In this document: piece after piece, positions 36,667 through 45,749 of the stretch
Position numbering within the stretch: the stretch's first letter is position 1
How the letters are laid out: each line of letters begins with the position of its first letter
Source: Anaerolineales bacterium
GTDB lineage: Bacteria > Chloroflexota > Anaerolineae > Anaerolineales > Villigracilaceae
NCBI GenBank assembly: GCA_016934715.1
Contig: JAFGSI010000031.1
Location: 1-64,000 of the forward strand
Length of the DNA stretch: 64,000 nt
Direction: 5' to 3'
Program-made: the position numbers and the translations under genes
The notes under the pieces: generated by a model
What the model was told of the DNA's origin: nothing
The model's input: only the letters and a program-made list of their open reading frames with translations
The model's database searches: none

Positions 36667-38403
36667 ATGTCCTCTTCCCGTACCCTGACCCTCGAACATG
36701 GCCTCTACGCCCTGGTGCTCACCGCCGCGGCGGGGATGCGTTTCCTGCACCTGGGCGCCCTGCCGCTCTCCGACTTCGAAGCCCAGGGAGCCCTGCAGGC
36801 CCTGCGAAGCGTTGCCGGGGAGCATCCGCTGATCGGCGCCAACGCTCTCTACATCCACCTGACAGCGGTGCTCTTCTACTTTTTCGAAGCCTCCAATTTC
36901 CTGGCCCGCTTCTGGCCGGCCCTGGCCGGGGCCAGTTTGGTGCTGGTCCCCTATGCCCTGCGCGGGCGGCTGGGACGCCTGCCGGCGTTGGTGCTGGCAG
37001 TTGGCCTGGCTGTCGACCCGGGCTTGGCCGCCCTGTCGCGCCTGGCGAACGGGCCGATCCTGGCCGTGGCTGCCATCCTGTGGGCTGCGGTCGCCTGGCA
37101 GCAGAAGCGAGACGCCCTGGTGGGGGTCTGCGCCGGGTTGGCCCTGCTCAGCGGACCCGCGGCCTGGCTTGGCCTGGTCGGCCTGCTGCTGGCCTGGGGC
37201 CTGTCGCAGGCCTTTGCGCTCCGGCCCCGCCCGGGCGAGGAAAAGGGCGAATCGCCCGCAGACGGGGAGCAGGCCCGGCGTTCGGCCGGCCCCGATTGGG
37301 CCGCCCTGCGCCCGGCCCTGATCTGGGGCGGCGGGACCGTCCTGCTGGCCGGCACGCTTCTTTCCCTGTCTCCGGGTGGCCTGGCGGCACCCTTCACCGC
37401 GCTGGCCGAGTATGTGCAGGGCTGGTGGACCTTATCGGATGTCTCGCTCCGGCAGGTCCTGATCGCCCTGCCGGCCTACGCCCCGCTGGCGCTGGTCTTC
37501 GGGCTGGTGGCGGTGGTGCGCGGCATTGTCGGGCGTGAGGAACTGTCGCGGCTGCTCGGCCTGTGGGTCCTGACGGCTTTCCTGCTGGCGCTGGTCTACC
37601 CGGCCCATCAGGTGGCCGACCTGGCCTGGATGCTCATCCCGCTGTGGACCCTGGCGGCGCTCGAATTCGGCCGCCATTTCGACTTCGCCGGGCGCAACCG
37701 TTGGGAACTGGCCGGGGCGATCACCCTGGTCCTGGCCTTGCTGACCTCGATCTGGTTCTTCGCCCTCAACCTGGTCGGCCTGGATCTGGCGCTCGAGTTC
37801 GGCCGGGTGCGCCTGCTGATCCTGGTCGGCCTGCTGCTCCTGCTGGCGGTGGCGCTGCTGCTGGTGGCCTACGGCTGGTCCACCGACATGGCGCGCCTGG
37901 GGGCGGTCTGGGGTGGGGGGGCGATGCTTTTCTTCCTGACGATCGCCGCCCTGACTGGCGCCACGGGGGTGCGCCAGCCGCTGACCGTCGAGATGTGGTC
38001 GCCGGGGCCGCGCACGGCCCAGGCCGATTTGCTGCTCGAGACGGTCGAGCAGGTCTCGACCTGGAATACCAGCTACCCCAATCGCCTGCCGCTGGCCATC
38101 GTCGGAGTCGATTCGCCGGCCCTGCGCTGGCTGCTGCGCGGCCGGAGCGTGGAGGAGCTCACTGCCCTGCCGATCGACCGGACCCCGGCCATGCTGGTCA
38201 CCCCCGTCACCCAGCTCGACCTGGTGGCCGCCTACCGCGGCCAGGACTTCGTCTGGGTCGAGTCTCCGGATTGGGACCGGGCCAGCTCGAATGCCTGGCT
38301 GCGCTGGTACCTGGTTCGCCAGATGCCGGTCACCCCCCAGGACGTCATCCTGTGGGTGCGCAGCGACCTGCTGGTCGACGGACAGGACCTTACCACTCCG
38401 TGA
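36667..38403 (+). CDS. GT-C-like polytopic membrane protein
   Basis: 578 residues with about 13 hydrophobic segments. The first loop has LPLSDFEAQGALQALR, in the place where PMT-like enzymes carry acidic catalytic residues, followed by LTAVLFYFFEASNFLARFWPALAGA. This layout matches Chloroflexi GT-C relatives found beside YYY proteins. C-terminal about 110 residues are soluble. ATG 36667 is preferred to an in-frame TTG at 36658. Function as a sugar transferase is inferred from topology and neighbours. Confidence 0.7.
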   Translation: MSSSRTLTLEHGLYALVLTAAAGMRFLHLGALPLSDFEAQGALQALRSVAGEHPLIGANALYIHLTAVLFYFFEASNFLARFWPALAGASLVLVPYALRGRLGRLPALVLAVGLAVDPGLAALSRLANGPILAVAAILWAAVAWQQKRDALVGVCAGLALLSGPAAWLGLVGLLLAWGLSQAFALRPRPGEEKGESPADGEQARRSAGPDWAALRPALIWGGGTVLLAGTLLSLSPGGLAAPFTALAEYVQGWWTLSDVSLRQVLIALPAYAPLALVFGLVAVVRGIVGREELSRLLGLWVLTAFLLALVYPAHQVADLAWMLIPLWTLAALEFGRHFDFAGRNRWELAGAITLVLALLTSIWFFALNLVGLDLALEFGRVRLLILVGLLLLLAVALLLVAYGWSTDMARLGAVWGGGAMLFFLTIAALTGATGVRQPLTVEMWSPGPRTAQADLLLETVEQVSTWNTSYPNRLPLAIVGVDSPALRWLLRGRSVEELTALPIDRTPAMLVTPVTQLDLVAAYRGQDFVWVESPDWDRASSNAWLRWYLVRQMPVTPQDVILWVRSDLLVDGQDLTTP

Positions 38404-38481
38404 GCGCAGGATGCCTGAGACCACCAAAGTTGTTGGCGATCTTCGCCATTCGCGTTTCGAAACCAACCCTCTGGATGCCTA

Positions 38482-39156
38482 ATGACCAAACCACAGATCA
38501 TCGCCATTGACGGCCCGGCCGCTTCCGGAAAATCGACTCTTGGCAAGCGCCTGGCCGATGCCCTGGGTTACTTATTCTTCGACACCGGTGTGATGTACCG
38601 CGCCGTGACCTGGGCTGCCCTGAAGCACGGCGTGGAGATCGCCGATGAAGCCGGCGTCACCGCCCTGGCCGAGCAGGCCCAGATCGACATCCGCCCGCCA
38701 TCCAGGGACGACGGCCGGGCCTGCGATGTGCTGCTGGATGGGGTGGACATCACCTGGGAGACTCGCCGCCCCGAGGTGGACGGCAATGTTTCCCCGGTCT
38801 CGGCCTACCCGGGCGTGCGCCAGGCCCTGACGCTCCAGCAGCGCCGCATCGGGCAGCGCGGCCGGGTGGTCATGGTCGGGCGCGATATCGGGACCGTGGT
38901 CCTGCCGGAGGCCGACTTGAAGATCTATCTCGACGCCTCGGCCGAGGAGCGCGCCCGCCGCCGCTATCAGGAGATCGTGGACCGCGGCGGCCAGGCTGAC
39001 TACGAGCAGATCCTGGCCGGTGTACGCGGTCGCGACAAGATCGACTCGGGCCGGGCAGTGGCTCCCCTGCGCCCGGCCGAGGACGCCCTGATCCTGGACT
39101 CGGACAGGTTGAATGCCGATGAGGTCTTCGCCCGGGTGGAGGCATTATGGCAGTGA
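38482..39156 (+). CDS. cmk: Cytidylate kinase
   Basis: 224 residues. P-loop GPAASGKSTLGKRLA (10-24), DTGVMYRAVTWAAL (CMP-binding), VGRDIGTVVLPEADLKIYLDAS and the RxxxR lid RARRRYQE. Phosphorylates CMP/dCMP with ATP for nucleotide and CTP (phospholipid) supply. The ATG overlaps the stop of a possible 23-codon ORF (38411-38482). It overlaps the next plsC by 10 bp; cmk next to plsC also occurs in other bacterial groups and suggests coupling to phospholipid synthesis. Confidence 0.94.
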   Translation: MTKPQIIAIDGPAASGKSTLGKRLADALGYLFFDTGVMYRAVTWAALKHGVEIADEAGVTALAEQAQIDIRPPSRDDGRACDVLLDGVDITWETRRPEVDGNVSPVSAYPGVRQALTLQQRRIGQRGRVVMVGRDIGTVVLPEADLKIYLDASAEERARRRYQEIVDRGGQADYEQILAGVRGRDKIDSGRAVAPLRPAEDALILDSDRLNADEVFARVEALWQ

Positions 39157-39842
39157 AAGTGCGCTATCGCGTGGCCTGGTGGCGGCGCGGGCTGACCCGG
39201 CCGCTGCTGCGCGGGGCGCTGCGCCTGCTGTTCCGCCTGCTGGCCCGGATCGAGATCACCGGCAAGGAGAACATCCCCGCCCGGCCGTACATCGTGGCCA
39301 TCAACCATGTCTCGATTTTCGACCCGCCATTCATCGGTGTCTTCTGGCCGGTCCAGATGGAAGCGATGGGGGCGGTCGACATCTGGTCCAAGCCGGGCCA
39401 GAACGTCCTGGCCATCCTGTGGGGCGGCATCCAGGTCCACCGCGGTGAGGTCGACCGGGCCCTGTTCGACAAGGTCTTCGGGGCCCTGGAGGCCGGACAC
39501 CCGCTGTTGATCGCCCCCGAAGGAGGGCGCTCGCACACCCCCGGGATGCGGGCGGCCAAGCCCGGGATCGCTTTCCTGGTGGCCGAGGCCGGGGTCCCGG
39601 TGGTACCGGTCGGGATCGTCGGTACGACCGACGACTTCTGGTCGCGGGCGATCCGCGGCCGGCGCCCGAAATTGGAGATGCACATCGGAGAACCGATCCA
39701 CCTGCCGTCGGTGGCTGACCAGGGACCGGCCCGCCGCGCGGCGCGCCAGCGCAACGCTGACCTGGTGATGGAACGGATCGCGGCCCTGCTGCCGGAGGAG
39801 TACCGGGGTGTCTACGCCGCCCGCGCCCAAGCCGGTCAGTAA
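39147..39842 (+). CDS. 1-acyl-glycerol-3-phosphate acyltransferase-like protein (PlsC family), copy 1
   Basis: 231 residues. HX4D motif NHVSIFD (H54, D59), the acceptor-binding EGGRS near 131 and VPVVPVGIVGTTD near 149. Transfers an acyl chain to lysophosphatidic acid or a related glycerolipid at the membrane. Overlaps cmk by 10 bp and the next copy by 35 bp. First of three consecutive family members. Confidence 0.87.
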   Translation: MAVKVRYRVAWWRRGLTRPLLRGALRLLFRLLARIEITGKENIPARPYIVAINHVSIFDPPFIGVFWPVQMEAMGAVDIWSKPGQNVLAILWGGIQVHRGEVDRALFDKVFGALEAGHPLLIAPEGGRSHTPGMRAAKPGIAFLVAEAGVPVVPVGIVGTTDDFWSRAIRGRRPKLEMHIGEPIHLPSVADQGPARRAARQRNADLVMERIAALLPEEYRGVYAARAQAGQ

Positions 39843-40536
39843 GGTCTGGCGTCCGGAGCTGACCCGCCTGCCCGAGCTGACCCTCGGCCGGCGCCTGTTG
39901 CGCGGCCTGCTGCGCCTCCTTTGCCGCCTGACGATCCTGGTCTGCACGCGCCCGACCGTGCGCGGCCTGGAGCACTACCCCCGCCGCGGGCCTGCGCTGG
40001 TGGTCATCAATCACCTGGGAGACCCCGATGCGGTCCTGGTTGTGGCCAGCCTGCCAAAGACTCCTGACGGAATTGCCAAGATCGAGCTGCGCTCCATCCC
40101 CGTACTGGGAGTGGTGATGCAGGCCTTTGGCGTCATCTGGGTCCACCGCGGCCAGGCCGACCGGCGGGCGCTGGTCGAAGCGCTGAGGGGCCTGCGCCAG
40201 GGGCGCCAGGTGCTGATCGCTCCTGAGGGCCGCGAGTCGCTGACCGGAGCGTTGGAGCAGGGCACCGAGGGGGCGGCTTACCTGGCGATCAAAACCGGGG
40301 TCCCGGTGGTGCCGGTGGCCCTGACCGGGACCGAAACCGGGCTGGTCTATGCCAGCCTGCGAAAGTGGCGCCGCCGGCCGGTCACGCTGACGGTCGGGGA
40401 ACCGTTCACCCTGCCACCATCCAGGGACCGCCAGGCGGTCGAGGCCGGGACGCGCCGGATCATGGAAACCCTGGCCCGGCTGCTGCCCCCCGCCTACCGC
40501 GGAGTCTACAGTGACAGGGAGGTTGACGATGCCTGA
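39808..40536 (+). CDS. PlsC-family acyltransferase, copy 2
   Basis: 242 residues from GTG 39808, which is strongly supported by GGAGGAG 8 nt upstream inside the preceding gene. HX4D motif is NHLGDPD (H69, D74), where the usual small residues are replaced by GDP. EGRES follows near 140. N-terminal region of about 50 residues is longer than in copy 1. Overlaps copy 1 by 35 bp and copy 3 by 8 bp, so all three are translationally linked. Confidence 0.85.
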   Translation: MSTPPAPKPVSKVWRPELTRLPELTLGRRLLRGLLRLLCRLTILVCTRPTVRGLEHYPRRGPALVVINHLGDPDAVLVVASLPKTPDGIAKIELRSIPVLGVVMQAFGVIWVHRGQADRRALVEALRGLRQGRQVLIAPEGRESLTGALEQGTEGAAYLAIKTGVPVVPVALTGTETGLVYASLRKWRRRPVTLTVGEPFTLPPSRDRQAVEAGTRRIMETLARLLPPAYRGVYSDREVDDA

Positions 40537-41239
40537 ATCATCCGGATACGAGCATGGCCGCTACGAAGGCGTCCGCCGCAACCTGCGTTTCTGGATCCGG
40601 GTCGTGGCCGGGATGACGGTCAAGATCGACAGCTTTGAGGGGGCCGAGAACATCCCGGCCGAGGGTCCACTGCTGCTGTACAGCAATCACATCTCCTTGA
40701 TCGACCCCGTGATGATCATCCATGCTGTGCAGCGCAACATCGTCCCGCTGGCCAAGATCGAGACCTACGCTTATCCGGTCATCGGCATGTTCCCGCGCCT
40801 TTGGCACGTCATCCCGGTCCAGCGCGGCGAGGTCGATCGCCGGGCCCTGCAGGGCTGCCTGGACGTCCTGCGGGCCGGGGAGATCGTCTGGGTGGCGCCC
40901 GAGGGGACCCGCCGCCCGGCCCTGCTGGAGGCCAAGGACGGCATGGCTTACCTGGCGGCCAAGACAGGTGTCCCGTTGATGCCGATCGCCGTGGATGGGA
41001 CAATCGGTTTCCCGGTGCTGCCGTTCAGCCGGCGGCGCATCCAGGGCCCGGGAGTTACACTCAAGTTCGGGCGCAGGTTCCGCTTCAAGCCGTTGGAAAA
41101 CCCGCGCGACCGGGCGAGCTTGCACAAGATGACCTTGGAAGCCATGTACATTCTGAGCGCCATCCTGCCGCCCGAACGGCGCGGCAACTTCGCCGATCTC
41201 TCCCGGGGGACCGTGGAGACGATCGAGTGGCTGGACTGA
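40529..41239 (+). CDS. PlsC-family acyltransferase, copy 3
   Basis: 236 residues from ATG 40529, with GGGAGG 6 nt upstream; an in-frame GTG at 40511 is less well placed. HX4D motif NHISLID (H54, D59), and EGTRR near 130. More similar to copy 1 in motif layout. Last gene of the cmk-plsC unit; a 160-bp gap without recognised features other than a promoter follows. Confidence 0.87.
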   Translation: MPESSGYEHGRYEGVRRNLRFWIRVVAGMTVKIDSFEGAENIPAEGPLLLYSNHISLIDPVMIIHAVQRNIVPLAKIETYAYPVIGMFPRLWHVIPVQRGEVDRRALQGCLDVLRAGEIVWVAPEGTRRPALLEAKDGMAYLAAKTGVPLMPIAVDGTIGFPVLPFSRRRIQGPGVTLKFGRRFRFKPLENPRDRASLHKMTLEAMYILSAILPPERRGNFADLSRGTVETIEWLD

Positions 41240-41364
41240 CCGGCCTCTGCATGGGCTCGTTTTCGCCTCCTTGCCACGCGGAACTGCGATGAGGTCCATG
41301 CCCGATCGGGGGCGCTGCTTTCACCCTGCCCATCTTCGAAATTCGGGGCACGTGCAAAAGGCAG

Positions 41365-41370
41365 TATAAT
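41365..41370 (+). promoter_or_regulatory. -10 element of the large histidine kinase gene
   Basis: TATAAT 29 nt before ATG 41400, with a poor -35 (TTCGGG, 17-bp spacing). A short GGGG-TTGAT-CCCC hairpin lies between the element and the start codon. Confidence 0.4.
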
Positions 41371-41399
41371 GTTTCATTGGGGTTGATCCCCGGTCCACC

Positions 41400-44300
41400 A
41401 TGACACCCTTGCTGACCCTCCTAACCGAGACTGCCTATATCGTCCCGCTGACCAACCTGTTTGGCTGGCTGGGTTGGTTTGTGCTGGTCGGCCTGATCCT
41501 CTGGGGGACGGCCCGCTGGTGGGGGTACCGGGCCCGGGATCCAGATCGCTTGTGGTTGCTGGTCATCTTTGTCGTTCTTATCCCGCTGACCGGTCTCTTC
41601 CTGGGTGTGCGCCTGCCCTCCGGGGCGGCCCTGCCGCAGCCCGATATCCCCGAAGCGCCCCATAACCCGGCGATGATCGTTCTGTCGGCCCTGCCGTGGA
41701 TGTTGACGGGGGGCTTCCTCGGCCCATTGTGGGGAATGCTGGTCGGCCTGCTGGTCGGCCTGACCCGCAGCGTATGGGACACCCACAACATGTTCACCAT
41801 CCTGCAGCCGGCGGTGCTCGGCCTGCTGTTCGGCGTGGCCGTCCGCCAGCGCTTCCGGACCCTGCTCTACCAGGCCCTGCGCCAGCCGCTGCTGGTGGCT
41901 TGCGCATTGATCCCTGTCTACTCCCTGACCTTCATCGCCGGCGCGTTCTTCTCGGTGAACAGCACCCTGGCTGCCCGGCTGGACTATGCCTTTACCAACG
42001 TCGGCCCGGCCACCCTGGCCGGCGGCGGGGAACTGCTGATTGCCGGTTTCTTCGCCCAGTTCGTGGCGATGGCTTTCGGGCGGGATTGGGGACAGAGCGA
42101 GCCGGTCCAGCCCTCGCCGGGGGAGCGCAGCCTGGAGTCGCGCTTCCTGTTCGGCGGTGGGGCCTTCATCCTCCTGCTTCTGATCTCCCTGTTGATCGGC
42201 GACTGGATCGTCGCTGGCAATGCTGCCCAGCGGATGCTGCGCGAGCGGCTGTCCTCCACGGCCAGTTCGGCCGCCGAGAGTGTGCCCTTCTTCCTCGAGA
42301 CGGGGCAGAACCTGGCGGTCCAGCTGGCGGGCGACCCGCGCCTGCTGGATGGATCGGGCGAGGCCCTCAGCCTCGTCCTGGGTGAGCAGATCCGCACCGT
42401 GCCCTACTTCGACCAGCTGTTCGTCCTCGATCCCGACGGCGGTGTGGTCGCCTCCTACCCGGCCGCCGATGCCCAGACCTTCGTCCTGGAGACCGACGAG
42501 TTCGTCGGCATCACGCTGGCCTTTCAGGGTGTTGCGGTCCAGATCTACGCCATCCCGCCGGCTGCGGGGGGGCGCGCGGCCCGGGTCTCCTTCCTGACGG
42601 CCATCAACGATCAGGATGGCCAGATCCAGAGGGTCCTGATCGGGCGCACCTCCCTGGATACCAACCTGCTCACCCAGCCGCTGTTGAACAGCCTGCGCGG
42701 GATGAGCAGCCTGGACGGCGAGGGCATCCTGCTTGACGAGCAGGGACTGGTGCTGTTCCACCCCAGCCCGACCCTGTTGATGGAGCCTTTCTGGGGGGAG
42801 CGCGGCACCCAAACCAGCTTCTACGCCATCCCCGCCCCGGGGGGAACACGCGACCTGGTGTATTACCAGCCGGTCCCTGGACGGGCCTGGGCGGTGGTGC
42901 TGATCGTCCCGGCCGAGCAGGCCCAGCAACTCTCGCTGGCGATCGCCGCGCCGCTCTCGGCGATGATCCTGATCCTGGCCCTGGTCTCGCTGATCTCCTT
43001 CCGCCTCAGCCTGCGGGTGGTGACCACCTCCCTGCGCAACCTGGCTGCCGAGGCGGCGCGCATCTCGCAGGGTCGGCTTGACCATCCGCTGCAGATGGAC
43101 GGGGTCGATGAGGTCGGCCAACTGCGCCGGGCCTTCGAGCAGATGCGCGTCAGCCTGCATGCCCGCCTCGAGGAGTTGAACCAGCTCCTGCTGGTCAGCC
43201 AGGGGGTGGCCTCCAGCCTGCAGATGGAGGATGCCGTTCAGCCGGTGCTGAAGGCGGTCCTGGCGACCGGGGCCAGCGCGGTGCGGGTGGTTCTGCTGCC
43301 CAGCCTGTTCCAGTCACAGGACGAGGCTCCCTTGCGCTTCGCCCTCGGTCCTGCCAAAGACACCTATGCCCTGCTCGACGACCCGATCCTGGCCCTGGCC
43401 CAGAAACAGGGCCGCCTGGTGGTCAACAACGCCACCCGGATGCGCGGCCTGGCCCTCCCGCCCGGGCAGTCCTTGCCGGCGGCGCTGGTGGCCGTCTCGC
43501 TCTACCACGAGAATCACTATTACGGGGCCCTGTGGGCTGCTTACGACCAGACGCGCCAGTTTTCGGAAGAGGATGTGCGCTTCCTGACCACCCTGGCCGG
43601 GCAGGCCGCTGTGGCCGCCTCGAACGCCCTCCTGTTCCGCACGGCCGAGGTCGGGCGCCAGCGCCTGGCGGCGATCCTGGCCTCCACTCCCGATCCGGTC
43701 CTGGTCACAGACCAGGAAAACCGCCTGCTGCTGGCCAACCCGGCTGCCAAGCAGGCCCTGGGTGCCACGCTGGGCGCCCCTGAGGGCCAGCCGACCGAGC
43801 GGGTCATCAGCCAGCAGGAACTGCGCGACCTGCTCAAGACCCTCGAAGACACCAAGCAGTCGGCCGAACTGGTTCTTCCGGATGGCAAGGTCTACTTTGC
43901 CACCGCCTCGTCGGTGATCGCCGACGGGCGCCCGGTCGGCCGGGTGTGCGTGATGCGTGACGTGACCCACTTCAAGGAGCTGGACGCCCTCAAGACCGAG
44001 TTCGTCTCGACCGTCAGCCATGACCTGCGTTCACCGCTGACCCTGATGCGCGGCTACGCCACCATGCTGGAGATGGTCGGCGAACTCAATGAACAGCAAC
44101 GCTCGTATACCAGCAAGATCATCACCGGCGTGGAGAGCATGGCCCGGATCGTCAACAACCTGCTCGACCTGGGGCGGATCGAGGCCGGCGTTGGGCTGCA
44201 ACTGGCCCAGATGGCCGTGATGGATGTGGTTGAGCATGTCACCAGCATCCTGCAGATGCAGGCCGACCAGAAGCAGATCCACCTGGGCGTGGAAATCGAT

Positions 44301-44711
44301 CGCAACCTGCCGCAGTCCATCGAGGCCGACCGGGCGCTGCTCCAGCAGGCCGTCTACAACCTGGTCGAGAACGCCATCAAGTACACCCCTGGCGGCGGGC
44401 GGGTGTCGCTCCGTGTGAAGGCCCACCCCGACGGGGTCCTGTTTGAAGTCCAGGACAATGGGGCTGGCATCCCGGCGGGCGACCAGCCGCGCCTGTTCGA
44501 GAAGTTCTTCCGCGGCAGCAACCGCCAGGCCCGCGAGCAGCGCGGCAGCGGGCTGGGGCTGGCGATCGTCCGCTCGATCGCCGAACGGCATGGTGGGCGG
44601 ATCGGCATGGAGAGCCAGTTGGGCACGGGCAGCACCTTCTCGATGCTCATCCCTTATCAACAGGAGCCCGGGCAGAAGCAGGAGCATACCAGGCGGACCC
44701 AGCCAGATTAA
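41400..44711 (+). CDS. Multidomain membrane histidine kinase (HAMP-GAF-PAS-HisKA-HATPase)
   Basis: 1103 residues. Several N-terminal hydrophobic segments (about 15-235) resemble a multi-TM sensor or substrate-capture module, then a further segment near 255, an extracytoplasmic Cache-like domain (about 285-500) and a last segment near 520. HAMP is at about 540-590, GAF at about 600-755, PAS at about 757-860. HisKA has the phosphoacceptor in TVSHDLRSP (about H874), followed by HATPase with NLVENAIKYTP, DNGAGIPAG and GSGLGLAIVRSI. No adjacent response regulator; the nearest is at 54770. It sits between the lipid genes and rpmH, where dnaA is found in many bacteria. Confidence 0.9.
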   Translation: MTPLLTLLTETAYIVPLTNLFGWLGWFVLVGLILWGTARWWGYRARDPDRLWLLVIFVVLIPLTGLFLGVRLPSGAALPQPDIPEAPHNPAMIVLSALPWMLTGGFLGPLWGMLVGLLVGLTRSVWDTHNMFTILQPAVLGLLFGVAVRQRFRTLLYQALRQPLLVACALIPVYSLTFIAGAFFSVNSTLAARLDYAFTNVGPATLAGGGELLIAGFFAQFVAMAFGRDWGQSEPVQPSPGERSLESRFLFGGGAFILLLLISLLIGDWIVAGNAAQRMLRERLSSTASSAAESVPFFLETGQNLAVQLAGDPRLLDGSGEALSLVLGEQIRTVPYFDQLFVLDPDGGVVASYPAADAQTFVLETDEFVGITLAFQGVAVQIYAIPPAAGGRAARVSFLTAINDQDGQIQRVLIGRTSLDTNLLTQPLLNSLRGMSSLDGEGILLDEQGLVLFHPSPTLLMEPFWGERGTQTSFYAIPAPGGTRDLVYYQPVPGRAWAVVLIVPAEQAQQLSLAIAAPLSAMILILALVSLISFRLSLRVVTTSLRNLAAEAARISQGRLDHPLQMDGVDEVGQLRRAFEQMRVSLHARLEELNQLLLVSQGVASSLQMEDAVQPVLKAVLATGASAVRVVLLPSLFQSQDEAPLRFALGPAKDTYALLDDPILALAQKQGRLVVNNATRMRGLALPPGQSLPAALVAVSLYHENHYYGALWAAYDQTRQFSEEDVRFLTTLAGQAAVAASNALLFRTAEVGRQRLAAILASTPDPVLVTDQENRLLLANPAAKQALGATLGAPEGQPTERVISQQELRDLLKTLEDTKQSAELVLPDGKVYFATASSVIADGRPVGRVCVMRDVTHFKELDALKTEFVSTVSHDLRSPLTLMRGYATMLEMVGELNEQQRSYTSKIITGVESMARIVNNLLDLGRIEAGVGLQLAQMAVMDVVEHVTSILQMQADQKQIHLGVEIDRNLPQSIEADRALLQQAVYNLVENAIKYTPGGGRVSLRVKAHPDGVLFEVQDNGAGIPAGDQPRLFEKFFRGSNRQAREQRGSGLGLAIVRSIAERHGGRIGMESQLGTGSTFSMLIPYQQEPGQKQEHTRRTQPD

Positions 44712-44727
44712 TTCCCCCGAATCAGGT

Positions 44728-44757
44728 TTGACGCTTTGCATGCCTTTACGGTATAAT
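44728..44757 (+). promoter_or_regulatory. Promoter of the rpmH operon
   Basis: TTGACG (44728-44733), 18-bp spacer, TATAAT (44752-44757). The leader to rpmH is about 80 nt and carries no obvious regulatory structure. Confidence 0.75.
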
Positions 44758-44843
44758 AGCGTGCCAGTCTCAAGAACCGGCCAACCGACCCCGGCGGGCT
44801 GCCTGCCGTTTGGTGTTGAAATTTTTGATTATTGAGGAAGTAG

Positions 44844-45017
44844 ATGGCGACAAAACGTACTTATCAACCTAAGATCCGCCGGCGTGTGCGCGTGCATGGT
44901 TTTCGTTCCCGCATGAAGAGTGCTGATGGACGGGCTGTGCTCAAGCGCCGACGCCTGCGCGGCCGCTACCGTCTGACCGTTCGCAGCAACCAGCACGTCA
45001 AGCGAGTGCGCTGGTAG
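44844..45017 (+). CDS. rpmH: Ribosomal protein bL34
   Basis: 57 residues, very basic. Begins [14 protein letters not shown] and contains [20 protein letters not shown], the bL34 signature (H-G-F-x-x-R-M). GAGG before the ATG supports the start. The C terminus is some 10 residues longer than the common 44-47, ending with a second basic stretch. First gene of the rnpA-yidD-yidC-jag run, a conserved origin-proximal arrangement. Confidence 0.96.
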   Translation: MATKRTYQPKIRRRVRVHGFRSRMKSADGRAVLKRRRLRGRYRLTVRSNQHVKRVRW

Positions 45018-45095
45018 GAGAACGGCCCGCGGTTTCAGGTCTACTGCCGCGGCCGTTTGCCAGGGAAGTTCGGTCCAGGAAAAATTGAGGCCCAG

Positions 45096-45446
45096 GTGAA
45101 GTGTCGCTTTCGCCTGACCCGATCGAATGATCTCAAGCGGGTGCGACATGCAGGCAAGTCATACACTCACCCGCTTGTTGTGTTGTATGCCCTGGCGGTC
45201 GAGCACGATCGGACCCGCATCGGGGTGACGGCCGGCAGGGGGGTCGGGAATGCCGTCCAGCGCAACCGGGCCAAACGTCTGCTGCGAGCCGCAATGCGGG
45301 ACCTCTTGACAGAGGTCAGCCCCGGCTTTGATCTGATGTTGATCGCCCGTTCCCCGCTCCTGGGGGCTGAATTCCTCCAGGTCCGGCAAGCGCTGGCAGC
45401 ACTCCTGAAACGGGCCGGGCTGATCCCCGTACATCAGAATGGCTGA
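45096..45446 (+). CDS. rnpA: Ribonuclease P protein component
   Basis: 116 residues from GTG 45096 (GAGG 5 nt upstream). [20 protein letters not shown]-terminal region and the RNR box [18 protein letters not shown] (RNA-binding) identify it. Assists the catalytic RNA in tRNA 5' maturation. An in-frame TTG at 45057 would add 13 unsupported residues. Overlaps yidD by 8 bp. Confidence 0.94.
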   Translation: MKCRFRLTRSNDLKRVRHAGKSYTHPLVVLYALAVEHDRTRIGVTAGRGVGNAVQRNRAKRLLRAAMRDLLTEVSPGFDLMLIARSPLLGAEFLQVRQALAALLKRAGLIPVHQNG

Positions 45447-45732
45447 GAACATCTACCTGCCGCAAGACTATCCGGATGAGCCGCGCCTGCGGGACCTGGC
45501 ACGCGGGCCGCTGTTCTGGCCGCGCTGGGTCCTGCTGGCGCTCATTCGCCTGTATCAGATGACGATCGCGCGCACCCTGCCAGCCGATACCTGCCGCTTC
45601 TACCCTTCCTGCTCGCACTACGGCTACCAGGCGATCTACAAGCACGGAGCCCTCAAGGGTCTGGCTCTGGCGACCTGGCGGGTGCTGCGCTGTAATCCGT
45701 TCAATCCCGGGGGTTTCGACCCCGTTCCATAG
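45439..45732 (+). CDS. yidD: Membrane protein insertion efficiency factor YidD
   Basis: 97 residues. Family core [32 protein letters not shown] and [15 protein letters not shown]. An amphipathic N-terminal helix binds the membrane. Assists YidC-dependent insertion. Overlaps rnpA, as in many genomes; slightly longer N terminus than the E. coli protein. Confidence 0.95.
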   Translation: MAENIYLPQDYPDEPRLRDLARGPLFWPRWVLLALIRLYQMTIARTLPADTCRFYPSCSHYGYQAIYKHGALKGLALATWRVLRCNPFNPGGFDPVP

Positions 45733-45749
45733 GAGAACAAACGAACTCC

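Noticed and set aside
44650-44880. TTATCAACA-like words near rpmH as DnaA boxes
   Set aside because: Only isolated words with mismatches, one inside a kinase gene and one inside rpmH; no cluster or AT-rich unwinding region.
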